This document shows, in pieces, positions 15,191 through 23,187 of a DNA stretch of 64,000 bases; within the stretch, counting starts at the first letter, position 1; each line of letters starts with the position of its first letter. Where the stretch lies: the NCBI GenBank assembly GCA_016722515.1, contig JADKJE010000002.1, forward strand, positions 682,001-746,000, in the 5' to 3' direction. Below the pieces are notes generated by a model. The model had not been told where the DNA came from, made no database searches, and saw only the letters and a program-made list of their open reading frames with translations. This stretch comes from Alphaproteobacteria bacterium (GTDB taxonomy: Bacteria; Pseudomonadota; Alphaproteobacteria; Rickettsiales; JADKJE01). The position numbers and the translations under genes are program-made.

Positions 15191-15766
15191 ATGAGAGAAC
15201 GGGACGGACAGGAAAAAAAGTATATTGCAATCAATCCAAAGGAAAACAATGCCTCTGGGATGGGAGCAGATCTCTATAAAATGAAGATAGCATTTATCAC
15301 GGACCAACCTTTTGGCAGTCCTTTGAAAATAGGGGACAATTTGCAGAGTCTCCCTGTTCCGTTGGTTGGAGGAAAAGTGCTCCCAACGTCACAAAGTGCT
15401 TTGTCGCAGCCGGTGACTAACAATAATTATTCAGGTCAGTATAGCCACTTTAGAATGGTACAGGACAAGCTGGTTTCGGCAAAGAGCAATAAATCTCCAA
15501 AATACGCTGGTATGAATAAAATAAAGAATGTCTGTCCTCCTCCTCCATTGCAACGCATAACGCTTCCACCATTTTCTAAGCTTACGGAACATCCCTTGTT
15601 AAGTGATGAGCGTGTTCAAACACAAACGTCTGGCAGCGAAGGCCCGGAACACCGTGGGCAAATGATGTCTCAAGAGAGAGAGAAATCAATTGTTCCCCCT
15701 CAAGCATTTAGTTCGCGTGTGCAACAAAAATATAGCGATAATCAGCAAAATAGTATGTTGTATTAA
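15191..15766 (+). CDS. Small low-complexity protein of unknown function
   Basis: 191 residues, with GAGG seven to eight bases before the ATG. Rich in P, S, Q and K, with a P-P-P-P-L run at about residue 117 and no hydrophobic segment, so probably largely disordered. No family is recognised. It follows the 416-residue protein by 54 bp with the same orientation; both may be products of one lineage-specific operon. Confidence 0.5.
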   Translation: MRERDGQEKKYIAINPKENNASGMGADLYKMKIAFITDQPFGSPLKIGDNLQSLPVPLVGGKVLPTSQSALSQPVTNNNYSGQYSHFRMVQDKLVSAKSNKSPKYAGMNKIKNVCPPPPLQRITLPPFSKLTEHPLLSDERVQTQTSGSEGPEHRGQMMSQEREKSIVPPQAFSSRVQQKYSDNQQNSMLY

Positions 15767-15798
15767 TACGGGTAGAAAGTAGTCGTTCGCGGATGACA

Positions 15799-16389
15799 TT
15801 ACCTTGCCAAAAAGGTTGCCAGCTCGTGATCCTCCAATACTTTAGTCAATGCATCCGAAAGTATGGAATCGGCTTGGATATGATTACGTTTCTTTTCCGA
15901 CAATAATTGCGCTTGTGATTTTTCTTCAGCGTGGAACACCTTGCTCATATTCGCGTTGCCATTGGTGGCTTCGGCGGAAACAGTTGCCTGGAGATCCAAT
16001 GACGAATCCATGCGCGCGGTGGATGAATTGAGCTGCAGTGAAACGATGCGTATATGCAGTGTTTTGTTGTGAGAGAAGCTAGTGGGAACCGGATCAAATC
16101 CCTTGCTCTTCAGGCCTTGATTCACCACATCCAGAAGCGGGGCAGTTAAATCTTCAACGGTGACATCTGCACGCAGTGATTCATTCGGACCATAATCCCC
16201 TACTTTTTTATTAGGCCGGTCATCGCTGACACTTACACCAATTTTTTGACCTTGTCCAACGTTGCTGTTCGAAACCGAAGGCTTGATAACCGGACGAAGA
16301 TTAAGCGGTGTTGGTTCGGCTACAGAGCATGCACCGAGGAGGAGGAGGGTCAAAGTCGAATGGATAAGGTAACGGGTCTGTAGGCTCAT
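15799..16389 (-). CDS. YajG-like outer-membrane lipoprotein
   Basis: 196 residues from the ATG at 16389, preceded by AGGAG seven bases upstream, a better start than the ATG eight codons earlier. The signal peptide ends in the lipobox L-L-G-A-C, with lipid attachment expected on the Cys. The body has V-S-V-S-D-D-R-P (as in I-x-V-x-D-x-R), L-x-A-x-V-T-V-E-D-L and a C-terminal helix, the arrangement of YajG-family lipoproteins. Function of the family is unclear. Its start overlaps the end of the ELM1-like gene by four bases, so the two form an operon. Confidence 0.7.
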   Translation of the reverse strand: MSLQTRYLIHSTLTLLLLGACSVAEPTPLNLRPVIKPSVSNSNVGQGQKIGVSVSDDRPNKKVGDYGPNESLRADVTVEDLTAPLLDVVNQGLKSKGFDPVPTSFSHNKTLHIRIVSLQLNSSTARMDSSLDLQATVSAEATNGNANMSKVFHAEEKSQAQLLSEKKRNHIQADSILSDALTKVLEDHELATFLAR

Positions 16390-17390
16390 AATGTGGCTCC
16401 TAATTTTTGCCATTTTTTGATAAAAGAATCGTGAACAATGGTGGTAATCTTATTCATCACATCCGGTGGCTGATATTGCCATAGACGTAATGATGATCCC
16501 AATTTTTTAGCATAACCCCGATCATAAAGCTGCTGATGGAATTGCCTGAATTTTGGAACCACCAACTCATCGGGTGCAAAAATAAATAAGGGTTTGCCAG
16601 TGGCTAAGGCTTCTGAAACCATTGATACTGAATCGCCGGTGACCACAATTGCGGTAGCTAAAGCCAAAAAGCCCATATAGGGATTTTCAGCCAGGTCGGG
16701 AGCGCGCCAGTCATACATGTAATAGGGGCAATTAATATTGGCCTTCATCGCATCGATTGCGTTGCTGTTGGTTCGGCGGCTGGTGGTAATCAGTAACGAG
16801 CCATCAAGGGCTGTTGCTAAAGCGGTGGCTTTCATGGCCAGGTCAGTAGCATGGTCGGGGGTAAAGGTTTTGCCATTGGAATTACCACCTACCAGCACTG
16901 CGATTTTAGGATCGGGCAATTGAGAGAATTGCAGACGCCATTTTTGATAAGCTTCTTGAATTTTAGAGGCGGTCACACGGTGAGGTGCCCCTAAAATGGG
17001 AAAGACGAAATCCTGAGTGGCAGCGCCATCATGTTCTGGCAGAAATACACAGTCAAAATCGCTATAAGACGTTTCTGGATCCATGGTGTGAATTAAAAAA
17101 CAGGGATCGTTGGATTGCGATTTAATATATTTGGCAACGGGTGCGGTACGCCTTCCTGCACCAATAATCACATTAGGGTAAGGCGGGGTAAGGGTATCAC
17201 TTAGTTGTTTATCGATACCAAACAGGCTTTTGCCCAGGATTATATTGGGAAGTACGCCCAGTGGGCTGTAGGTTAGCTTTTTAATTTCAAACGGCCATCC
17301 CAAAGCTTCGGCGATGCCAATGGCTTGTGAGGATGTGCCAACTCTGGGGTCGGCGAGTACCCATACATGGGGGAGGGGAGGTGTAGACAT
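16386..17390 (-). CDS. ELM1-like (DUF1022) protein
   Basis: 334 residues from the ATG at 17390; an in-frame TTG lies 15 codons upstream but is less likely. Recognisable features are V-W-V-L-A-D-P-R-V-G-T-S-S-Q-A near the start, V-I-I-G-A-G-R-R-T-A-P-V-A, H-T-M-D-P, V-L-V-G-G-N-S-N-G and T-G-D-S-V-S-M-V-S-E-A near the end. These are the signatures of the alphaproteobacterial and plant ELM1 family, which has a GT-B-like fold with a nucleotide-sugar-type site. In plants ELM1 promotes mitochondrial fission; the bacterial role is not settled, with envelope glycan work a common guess. Operonic with the lipoprotein downstream and divergent from uvrC. Confidence 0.85.
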   Translation of the reverse strand: MSTPPLPHVWVLADPRVGTSSQAIGIAEALGWPFEIKKLTYSPLGVLPNIILGKSLFGIDKQLSDTLTPPYPNVIIGAGRRTAPVAKYIKSQSNDPCFLIHTMDPETSYSDFDCVFLPEHDGAATQDFVFPILGAPHRVTASKIQEAYQKWRLQFSQLPDPKIAVLVGGNSNGKTFTPDHATDLAMKATALATALDGSLLITTSRRTNSNAIDAMKANINCPYYMYDWRAPDLAENPYMGFLALATAIVVTGDSVSMVSEALATGKPLFIFAPDELVVPKFRQFHQQLYDRGYAKKLGSSLRLWQYQPPDVMNKITTIVHDSFIKKWQKLGATL

Positions 17391-17508
17391 GCGTAACCTG
17401 GTTATAGGGTAAAAATGGAAGATAAGATTGGTCAAAGACCTTATTCTTAGTATAATCCAGCTTTACGGCTAACGGTCAAGTGAAAGGTTGCATAATGGGT
17501 ATGATGAG

Positions 17509-19365
17509 ATGACACGCGATTCTGGTTATTCACTCACAAAAGGGGTAGCGGCTATTGCTTCGTATATCCCAAGACTTCCGACTTCGCCTGGGGTCTATCG
17601 AATGTTAAGCCACGACGGAACGGTGCTGTATGTGGGTAAGGCCAAAAATCTGCCTAAACGCGTTGTTAGCTATACGTCGCCAGAGCGATTGACGTATCGT
17701 ATACAAAACATGATTGCCCAAACGCACAGTATGGAGTTTGTCTCCACCAAAACCGAAGGTGAAGCGTTATTGCTGGAAGCTAACCTTATTAAAAACCTGC
17801 AACCGCGATATAATATATTACTCAAAGACGATAAATCATTCCCCTATATCATGGTGACGAAACATGAATACCCGCAAATTACCCGCCATCGGGGGAAGCA
17901 AAGCAGCAATGCGTTTTACTATGGACCCTTTGCATCAGCTGGTGATGTTAATCGGACTATCCTGACATTGCAGAGAATCTTTTTGATACGTCCATGTTCA
18001 GATACCTATTTTGCGGCGCGTAAAAGGCCGTGCCTGGAATATCAGATTAAACGCTGCAGCGCACCGTGTGTGGAGAAAATTTCTAAAGATGCTTATGGCG
18101 AATCGATCAAGCAGGCCATGATGTTTTTAAATGGTAAGAGCAGTGAGATTCAACGTGACCTTGCTAAACAGATGGAAGAAGCAAGTAATCAGTTTGATTA
18201 TGAAAAGGCAGCAATCTATCGTGATCGGATCAAAGCCTTAACCTATGTCCAGGCGCGATTTGATATTCAGGCTAAATCCATTAAAGATGCCGATATTATC
18301 GGCCTGTATCGCGGTGGGAGTGTGGTGGCTATTGAATTGTTTTTTTTCAGGGGTGGTCAGCATTATGGAAACCGCACTTATTTTCCAACCCATGCCGAAG
18401 ATGCCGGTACAGAAGAAGTACTGGAGGCTTTTTTAGGGCAGTTCTATCAAAACCATCCAGCGCCTTCGCATATATACCTCAGCCATGATTTTGCTTCGCG
18501 TGAAAGTTTTGAAGAGGCTTTATCCCATTTAACGGGATCTGTAATATCGATCACGGTTCCTAAACGGGGAGACAAATATCATTTAATGGAAACAGTGATC
18601 GAAAATGCCAAACAATCGCTCGGCCGTAAAATGAGTGAGCACAAGGCGCAGCAGGCAATTCTGGCAGAAGTATCGAAACGTTTTGAATTACCTGCCATCC
18701 CTAAACGTATTGAAGTCTATGATAATAGCCATATCATGGGACAATATGCGGTGGGGGCCATGATTGTGGCGGGTGAAGAAGGATTTATTAAAGACGAATA
18801 TCGTAAATTTAAAATCCGTTCCACCGAATTAAATCCTGGTGATGATTATGCTATGCTTCATGAAGTATTAGTGCGTCGCTTTAGCCGTTTGAAAGAGGAA
18901 GATCCTAACCGTGTTTTAGGCAAGTGGCCCGATTTAGTGATGGTCGATGGAGGTGCTGGGCATTTAAGTACAGCCTATTCGGTTTTGGCAACGCTAGAGA
19001 TTGATGTGCCGCTGGTGTGTATTGCCAAAGGTCCGGATCGCAATGCCGGGAGAGAAATATTCCATATGATCCATCGGGAGCCTTTTGGTATGGATGTGCA
19101 TGATAAGGTGCTGTATTACCTCCAGCAATTGCGCGACGAAGCCCATCGTTTCGGTATTACCTCCCATCGTGATATGCGCAGTAAAGGACTGACAAAATCG
19201 GTGCTGGATAATGTTCCAGGTATTGGCCCCAAACGTAAACGGGCTTTGTTAAATCATTTTGGTTCTATCCAGGGGATAGCAGAGGCGCTCCTTGAGGATT
19301 TATTAAAGGTAAAAGGAATCGATCATAAGGCGGCCCAGAAGATTGTGGATTATTTCAAGCATTAG
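17509..19365 (+). CDS. uvrC: Excinuclease ABC subunit C
   Basis: 618 residues, normal length for UvrC, from the ATG at 17509; a TTG seven codons earlier is possible. The N-terminal GIY-YIG nuclease domain shows P-G-V-Y-R-M and V-L-Y-V-G-K-A-K-N-L. A four-cysteine cluster lies at ~C165-C187 (R-P-C-S-D ... R-P-C-L-E-Y ... C-S-A-P-C). A UVR helix pair follows, then the endonuclease-V-like domain (E-V-Y-D-N-S-H, V-M-V-D-G-G-A-G-H) and two terminal helix-hairpin-helix motifs (V-P-G-I-G-P-K-R). With UvrAB it makes the dual incision in nucleotide excision repair. Confidence 0.97.
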   Translation: MTRDSGYSLTKGVAAIASYIPRLPTSPGVYRMLSHDGTVLYVGKAKNLPKRVVSYTSPERLTYRIQNMIAQTHSMEFVSTKTEGEALLLEANLIKNLQPRYNILLKDDKSFPYIMVTKHEYPQITRHRGKQSSNAFYYGPFASAGDVNRTILTLQRIFLIRPCSDTYFAARKRPCLEYQIKRCSAPCVEKISKDAYGESIKQAMMFLNGKSSEIQRDLAKQMEEASNQFDYEKAAIYRDRIKALTYVQARFDIQAKSIKDADIIGLYRGGSVVAIELFFFRGGQHYGNRTYFPTHAEDAGTEEVLEAFLGQFYQNHPAPSHIYLSHDFASRESFEEALSHLTGSVISITVPKRGDKYHLMETVIENAKQSLGRKMSEHKAQQAILAEVSKRFELPAIPKRIEVYDNSHIMGQYAVGAMIVAGEEGFIKDEYRKFKIRSTELNPGDDYAMLHEVLVRRFSRLKEEDPNRVLGKWPDLVMVDGGAGHLSTAYSVLATLEIDVPLVCIAKGPDRNAGREIFHMIHREPFGMDVHDKVLYYLQQLRDEAHRFGITSHRDMRSKGLTKSVLDNVPGIGPKRKRALLNHFGSIQGIAEALLEDLLKVKGIDHKAAQKIVDYFKH

Positions 19366-19519
19366 TTACCTGTAGGGCGTTGGTATTTGACTGGGGTTGG
19401 GAGTTTATTTGTTAGGTTTGGATAGGAATTCCGCGGGTCGTCTTATTGAGAATACCATGAATTCATGATAGACTCACTGGGTGTTAATGCGGTAAATCAA
19501 TATATTAAGTGAGGTTGAC

Positions 19520-20794
19520 ATGATAGCCGGTACTGTAACTCTCCAGGAACAAATGCAAGCTATTGGTAATCGGGCTAAAGCCGTTGCACTGGAGCTTGCC
19601 GGAACCCCAGATTCACTTAAAAATAAAGCACTGAGCAACGCAGCATCAGCCCTGCGCCAGAATGTAGAGATTATTCTTGCTGCTAATCATCAGGATGTAG
19701 ACGCTGCCAAGCAAAAGGGATTGTCGGGAGCCATGATCGACAGGCTGGTCTTGAATGCAAAACGTATCGAGGCTATGGCCGAAGGATTGGAGGCCATTGC
19801 AGCCCTTCCTGATCCTGTCGGTCGCGAACTGGCGGCCTGGGATCGCCCAAATGGGTTACATATTAGCCGAGTATCCGTGCCCTTAGGCGTGATAGGAATT
19901 ATTTATGAATCAAGGCCTAATGTCACAGCGGACGCCGGCGCCTTATGCCTTAAGTCGGGTAATACGGCTATTTTACGCGGCGGCTCAGAAAGTTTCCATT
20001 CGTCGCAAGCGATCGTTGCTTGCCTGCATTACGGGTTAGATGAGGCGGGTATCTCTAAAGATGCTATCCAGTTAGTCCCTACGCAGGATCGTGATGCGGT
20101 GGGTATCATGTTGAAAATGGTCGACTTTATTGATGTGATCATTCCGCGTGGTGGAAAAGGTTTAACTCAGCGAATTATCGAAGAAAGCCGTGTGCCAACA
20201 TTGCAGCACCTTGATGGTAATTGCCATACGTATATTCATCACGATGCGGATGAAACAATGGCATTGAACGTATTGGTAAATGCAAAAATGCGCCGTACGG
20301 GCGTGTGTGGAGCTACAGAATCGTTGGTTATTGATAAAGTGGTTGCAGCTCAATTGATTCCTAAAATCGTAAGCGCCCTTACAGAGAAAGGGTGTGAGTT
20401 GCGCGGCGATGAAGTGTCCTGTGCCATTGATTCATCCATTAAACCAGCTACCGAACAGGATTGGGATACAGAATATCTCGATAGTATATTATCCATCAAA
20501 TGTGTAGATGATTATCGGCAGGCGGTTGATTTTATCAATCAGCACAGTTCTCATCACACGGAAGCTGTGATTACTGAGAACCAGCAGGTTGCGGATTATT
20601 TCTTGAACGGGGTAGACAGCGCTATTGTGATGCAAAATGCCTCAACCCAGTTTGCCGATGGTGGTGAATTTGGCATGGGGGCAGAAATTGGTATTGCCAC
20701 GGGCAGGCTACATGCAAGGGGTCCTGTTGGGGTTGAGCAGCTCACCACCTTTAAATATGTTGTGAAAGGTAAGGGGCAGATCAGGCCGGTGTAA
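19520..20794 (+). CDS. proA: Gamma-glutamyl phosphate reductase
   Basis: 424 residues, usual length. It has the aldehyde-dehydrogenase-like fold with P-L-G-V-I-G-I-I-Y-E-S-R-P-N-V-T near residue 115, K-S-G-N-T-A-I-L-R-G-G, the catalytic cysteine in T-G-V-C-G-A-T-E-S and the C-terminal G-P-V-G-V-E-Q-L-T-T-F-K. It makes glutamate semialdehyde from gamma-glutamyl phosphate for proline synthesis, using NADPH. GAGG sits seven bases before the ATG. proB is not in the window. Confidence 0.97.
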   Translation: MIAGTVTLQEQMQAIGNRAKAVALELAGTPDSLKNKALSNAASALRQNVEIILAANHQDVDAAKQKGLSGAMIDRLVLNAKRIEAMAEGLEAIAALPDPVGRELAAWDRPNGLHISRVSVPLGVIGIIYESRPNVTADAGALCLKSGNTAILRGGSESFHSSQAIVACLHYGLDEAGISKDAIQLVPTQDRDAVGIMLKMVDFIDVIIPRGGKGLTQRIIEESRVPTLQHLDGNCHTYIHHDADETMALNVLVNAKMRRTGVCGATESLVIDKVVAAQLIPKIVSALTEKGCELRGDEVSCAIDSSIKPATEQDWDTEYLDSILSIKCVDDYRQAVDFINQHSSHHTEAVITENQQVADYFLNGVDSAIVMQNASTQFADGGEFGMGAEIGIATGRLHARGPVGVEQLTTFKYVVKGKGQIRPV

Positions 20795-20825
20795 CGTATC
20801 CTCTGTAAAAGAGTAGGGGGCTAAT

Positions 20826-21030
20826 TTAAGGATTTATTCCTTTTCCTCCCCGGCTTCTTCTGCGATTTTTAGATCTTCGGCGTTTGGTTCGCCCTTTACC
20901 AACGACTTCTTCTTGGTGAGCTTTGGTGGTCGAGGAGTAATTGGCTGCTTTGCTTGCTTCTTCGCCACTGCCTGATTTTCCGCCACCGCCAGTAGTATTA
21001 AGGGCTGGTCCTTCTGATTTAGATGTTGGT
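20826..21030 (-). pseudogene. Truncated paralogue of the basic protein at 21370-21762
   Basis: The frame ending at 20826 encodes a C-terminus with N-Y-S-S-T-T-K-A-H-Q-E and then R-T-K-R-R-R-S-K-N-R-R-R-S and ends G-I-N-P. It matches the tail of the neighbouring 130-residue protein (T-Y-S-S-T-P-K-S-H-Q-E ... S-K-N-N-R-K ... A-M-N-P). Upstream the similarity ends in a structured non-coding segment and there is no proper start. It appears to be a duplicated and truncated 3' end. A second open frame (20834-21034) is probably a shadow. Confidence 0.5.
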
Positions 21031-21369
21031 CCATCCGATCTACCGTAGCTCGAAGAGCGAAGGTAGGTGGTCGAGAAACCTCGAAATGGTACTCGCCTAA
21101 ACTTGCAACGCAAACTGCTTTTAGAGTTTGGGGCTTGCCTAGCCGTCTTGTCCTCCGAAGCTTCGCAGAAGCATAGGCTGGTGCCCTACTGATAGGTTTT
21201 TAGACCACCCCTGATTTATCGCCTAAATGGCGCTAAATCTGTCCCCTCCTTAGCAGGCGGGGAAAACCGCTTTACTGCATTTTGATATTCACTTCAATAT
21301 GTTACAAAATGTTCCTTGTAGATATTTCCCCACTTCTGGGGGGGCTTGGGAGGGTAGAACTGCCGTGCA
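21031..21369. other. Structured intergenic segment with several small hairpins
   Basis: From about 21035 to 21200 the sequence folds into successive short hairpins on paper: gctcgaagagc inside a ctacc/ggtag stem, tcgagaaacctcga, ttgcaacgcaa, aaact...agttt, and a pairing of gcctag with cataggc around gaagcttc. I cannot match it to tmRNA, RNase P, SRP or 6S RNA. It may be a palindromic repeat element or an unknown small RNA. The rest holds nothing I recognise. Confidence 0.3.
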
Positions 21370-21762
21370 TCACGGGTTCATCGCTCTCCCTTTACGCGCT
21401 TTGCGGTTATTTTTTGAGGTTGTGCGTTTGATTCTGCTTCCTGCACAGATGGTCGCTTCTTGGTGTGATTTGGGGGTTGAGGAATAAGTGGCGGATTTGC
21501 TTGATGATTCGGATGATTTTGCGGCGCCGGCTGGAGCAGCAGCCGATTTAGAGGCTTCTGCAGGTGCAGCTGATGGTTTTTGTGCACCAGCCGCAGGGCC
21601 ATGATGGGTTTTGAGATTGCTCATCTGGAGGGAGAGGAGCTTGGCCTTCAACTTGGTTTGCTGGTTGGCAGCCTCTACGGCGTGCTTCCCGCGGATTCGA
21701 TTTATGAGTTTCCCGCCAAGATGTTTAAAACTACTAAAAAAATGGGCTAAAATTTCAAGCAT
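21370..21762 (-). CDS. Basic low-complexity protein with helical N-terminus
   Basis: 130 residues. The N-terminal ~50 residues are helical and basic (M-L-E-I-L-A-H-F-F-S-S-F, then L-I-N-R-I-R-G-K-H). This is followed by an Ala/Pro/Ser linker (A-A-P-A-E-A-S-K-S-A-A) and a Lys/Arg-rich tail. No family is recognised. It starts five bases after the stop of the 52-residue gene upstream, so the two are co-transcribed. The tail is duplicated 340 bp downstream. Confidence 0.55.
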   Translation of the reverse strand: MLEILAHFFSSFKHLGGKLINRIRGKHAVEAANQQTKLKAKLLSLQMSNLKTHHGPAAGAQKPSAAPAEASKSAAAPAGAAKSSESSSKSATYSSTPKSHQEATICAGSRIKRTTSKNNRKARKGRAMNP

Positions 21763-21767
21763 AGTGA

Positions 21768-21926
21768 CTATTCTTCCTTCGCTGAACTTTGTTGAGGCAC
21801 ACTTGCCTGTTTACGGCGCTTAAGATTGTGCCGAAGAGCTTGTTTAAGTCGGTCTTCTTTTTGCTTTTTTTGAAGTGATTTCTGTGGTGCTTTAGGAGAT
21901 GAGGCAGAATCTTTTGTATGAGACAT
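21768..21926 (-). CDS. Small basic protein
   Basis: 52 residues, starting M-S-H-T-K-D-S-A-S-S and carrying R-L-K-Q-A-L-R-H-N-L-K-R-R-K-Q. This R-L-K-x-A-L-R-x-N-L-K-R-R-K core recurs in small basic proteins of alphaproteobacteria as I remember them; the function is unknown. It is very basic and probably nucleic-acid-binding or disordered. It is divergent from the tRNA-Thr gene 60 bp away. Confidence 0.6.
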   Translation of the reverse strand: MSHTKDSASSPKAPQKSLQKKQKEDRLKQALRHNLKRRKQASVPQQSSAKEE

Positions 21927-21985
21927 GAAAAAAACCTATCGAAATACTTGCATTAGCAGGGTGTTTGTGGCATGGTGTGTGCCAC

Positions 21986-22060
21986 GCCGCCATAGCTCAG
22001 TGGCAGAGCGCGTCATTGGTAATGACGAGGTCGCAGGTTCAATCCCCGCTGGCGGCACCA
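21986..22060 (+). tRNA. tRNA-Thr (GGT)
   Basis: A 75-nt cloverleaf with encoded CCA. The acceptor stem GCCGCCA pairs with TGGCGGC. The anticodon loop around ATTGGTAAT gives GGT, decoding ACC/ACT. The T arm is AGGTTCAATCC. Standard structure. Confidence 0.95.
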
Positions 22061-22074
22061 CCATTTTAACGTAT

Positions 22075-22100
22075 AATAAGTCCTTAGTCGAGGACTTATT
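22075..22100. terminator. Hairpin between tRNA-Thr and holB
   Basis: A perfect 10-bp stem (aataagtcct with aggacttatt) and a 6-base loop, overlapping the stop codon of holB. It lies where transcripts from both sides converge. There is no strong T-run on either side, so efficiency is uncertain. Confidence 0.5.
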
Positions 22101-23121
22101 CGGCATAGCTGCACAGTGACCGTATAATGGACGGTTTATCCAAATGCACTTTATCACTTAACGCTAATTGTTCTAATGCTGTGTTCCTCACGTTGAGCAG
22201 CATTTCAATGGAAAGCTTACCTGTGATATTGGCAAGCAGAGCTTCTTCCTCGTTTATCAAATAATCGCCAAAAGGAATGTGGCTGGCATATTTTATTGCA
22301 CGACTAAAGGCGGTATCAAGAATAAAAGGTAAGGACGTTACATCCATAAATGCCAGTAAAGGTTGGCTCCAACTTACGGCTTCTGTTTTAAGGGATAACA
22401 GGTAATGCAGGCATTCCTTGTAAATAGTTAAGCCTTTAACTTTGGCCAATTGGATAGCGTAGCCAGCGGCATCATTGGCCAAACTTAAATAGGCCTCGGT
22501 TTCATGAGCGGGGATATCGGCCTGAATACTGCGCATAATCGATAGCGTGTCTTGACGGCTGGGAGGGTGCATATGCACCATCAGGCAACGCGAACGAATG
22601 GTGGGTAACAGCGCATTCGGATGGTGGGAAATCAAAAAGAATATGGCATGGGAAGGGGGTTCTTCCAAAATTTTGAGCAGTGCATTCGCTGCATTCGGAT
22701 TAAGTGCTTCAATTGGATCAATAATCACGATACGCCGGTAGGATTCATAAGGCGTATGGCGCATGAGATGTAATATATCCCTTACTTCATCAACCGGAAT
22801 AGTGGTTTTATCGTCACTGGTTTCCAGCACCAAGAGATCAGGGTGTGAAGATTGCGCTATCTTGGCGGCAATGTCTTGTTCGGATGGGGCAAATAATCCG
22901 GTACTGGATGCGGTTAATAATTTGCGGGCTACATGATAGGCAACCGTCGCTTTACCAATTCCTTCGGGACCTACAAGCAGCCAAGCATGGGGAATCTGTC
23001 CAGAATTCATGGCTCTTTCAAATGCAGCCATTACGGCACGATGACCATAGAGCGTAGAAGAAAGCCTTGGATGTGGAATTAGAGAGGGATCATCCTGTTC
23101 AATTTTTGAGCGGCCAGCCAT
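22096..23121 (-). CDS. holB: DNA polymerase III delta' subunit
   Basis: 341 residues. AAA+ clamp-loader fold: an N-terminal H-P-R-x-x-x-x-L-Y-G-H box, P-loop V-G-P-E-G-I-G-K-A-T at about residue 51, L-L-K-I-L-E-E-P-P at about 148 and the sensor-1 type S-R-C-L-M-V-H. These are hallmarks of HolB/DnaX-type clamp-loader subunits. It loads the beta clamp during replication. Divergent from msbA with 66 bp between. Confidence 0.9.
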   Translation of the reverse strand: MAGRSKIEQDDPSLIPHPRLSSTLYGHRAVMAAFERAMNSGQIPHAWLLVGPEGIGKATVAYHVARKLLTASSTGLFAPSEQDIAAKIAQSSHPDLLVLETSDDKTTIPVDEVRDILHLMRHTPYESYRRIVIIDPIEALNPNAANALLKILEEPPSHAIFFLISHHPNALLPTIRSRCLMVHMHPPSRQDTLSIMRSIQADIPAHETEAYLSLANDAAGYAIQLAKVKGLTIYKECLHYLLSLKTEAVSWSQPLLAFMDVTSLPFILDTAFSRAIKYASHIPFGDYLINEEEALLANITGKLSIEMLLNVRNTALEQLALSDKVHLDKPSIIRSLCSYAE

Positions 23122-23187
23122 CGTTAACTCTATGATTTAGGTTGAATTTTATCTCTAGGATAGTAGTATGTTGCGGATATTCCGTCA

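Noticed and set aside
20834..21034. 66-codon acidic/lysine-rich frame
   Set aside because: Both this and the +1 frame align between the two duplicated tails, but in the intact upstream gene only the other frame is connected to a start codon.
21031..21200. tmRNA, RNase P RNA or SRP RNA
   Set aside because: No tag reading frame, T-loop with CCA, or conserved RNase P/SRP core sequence could be found on either strand.
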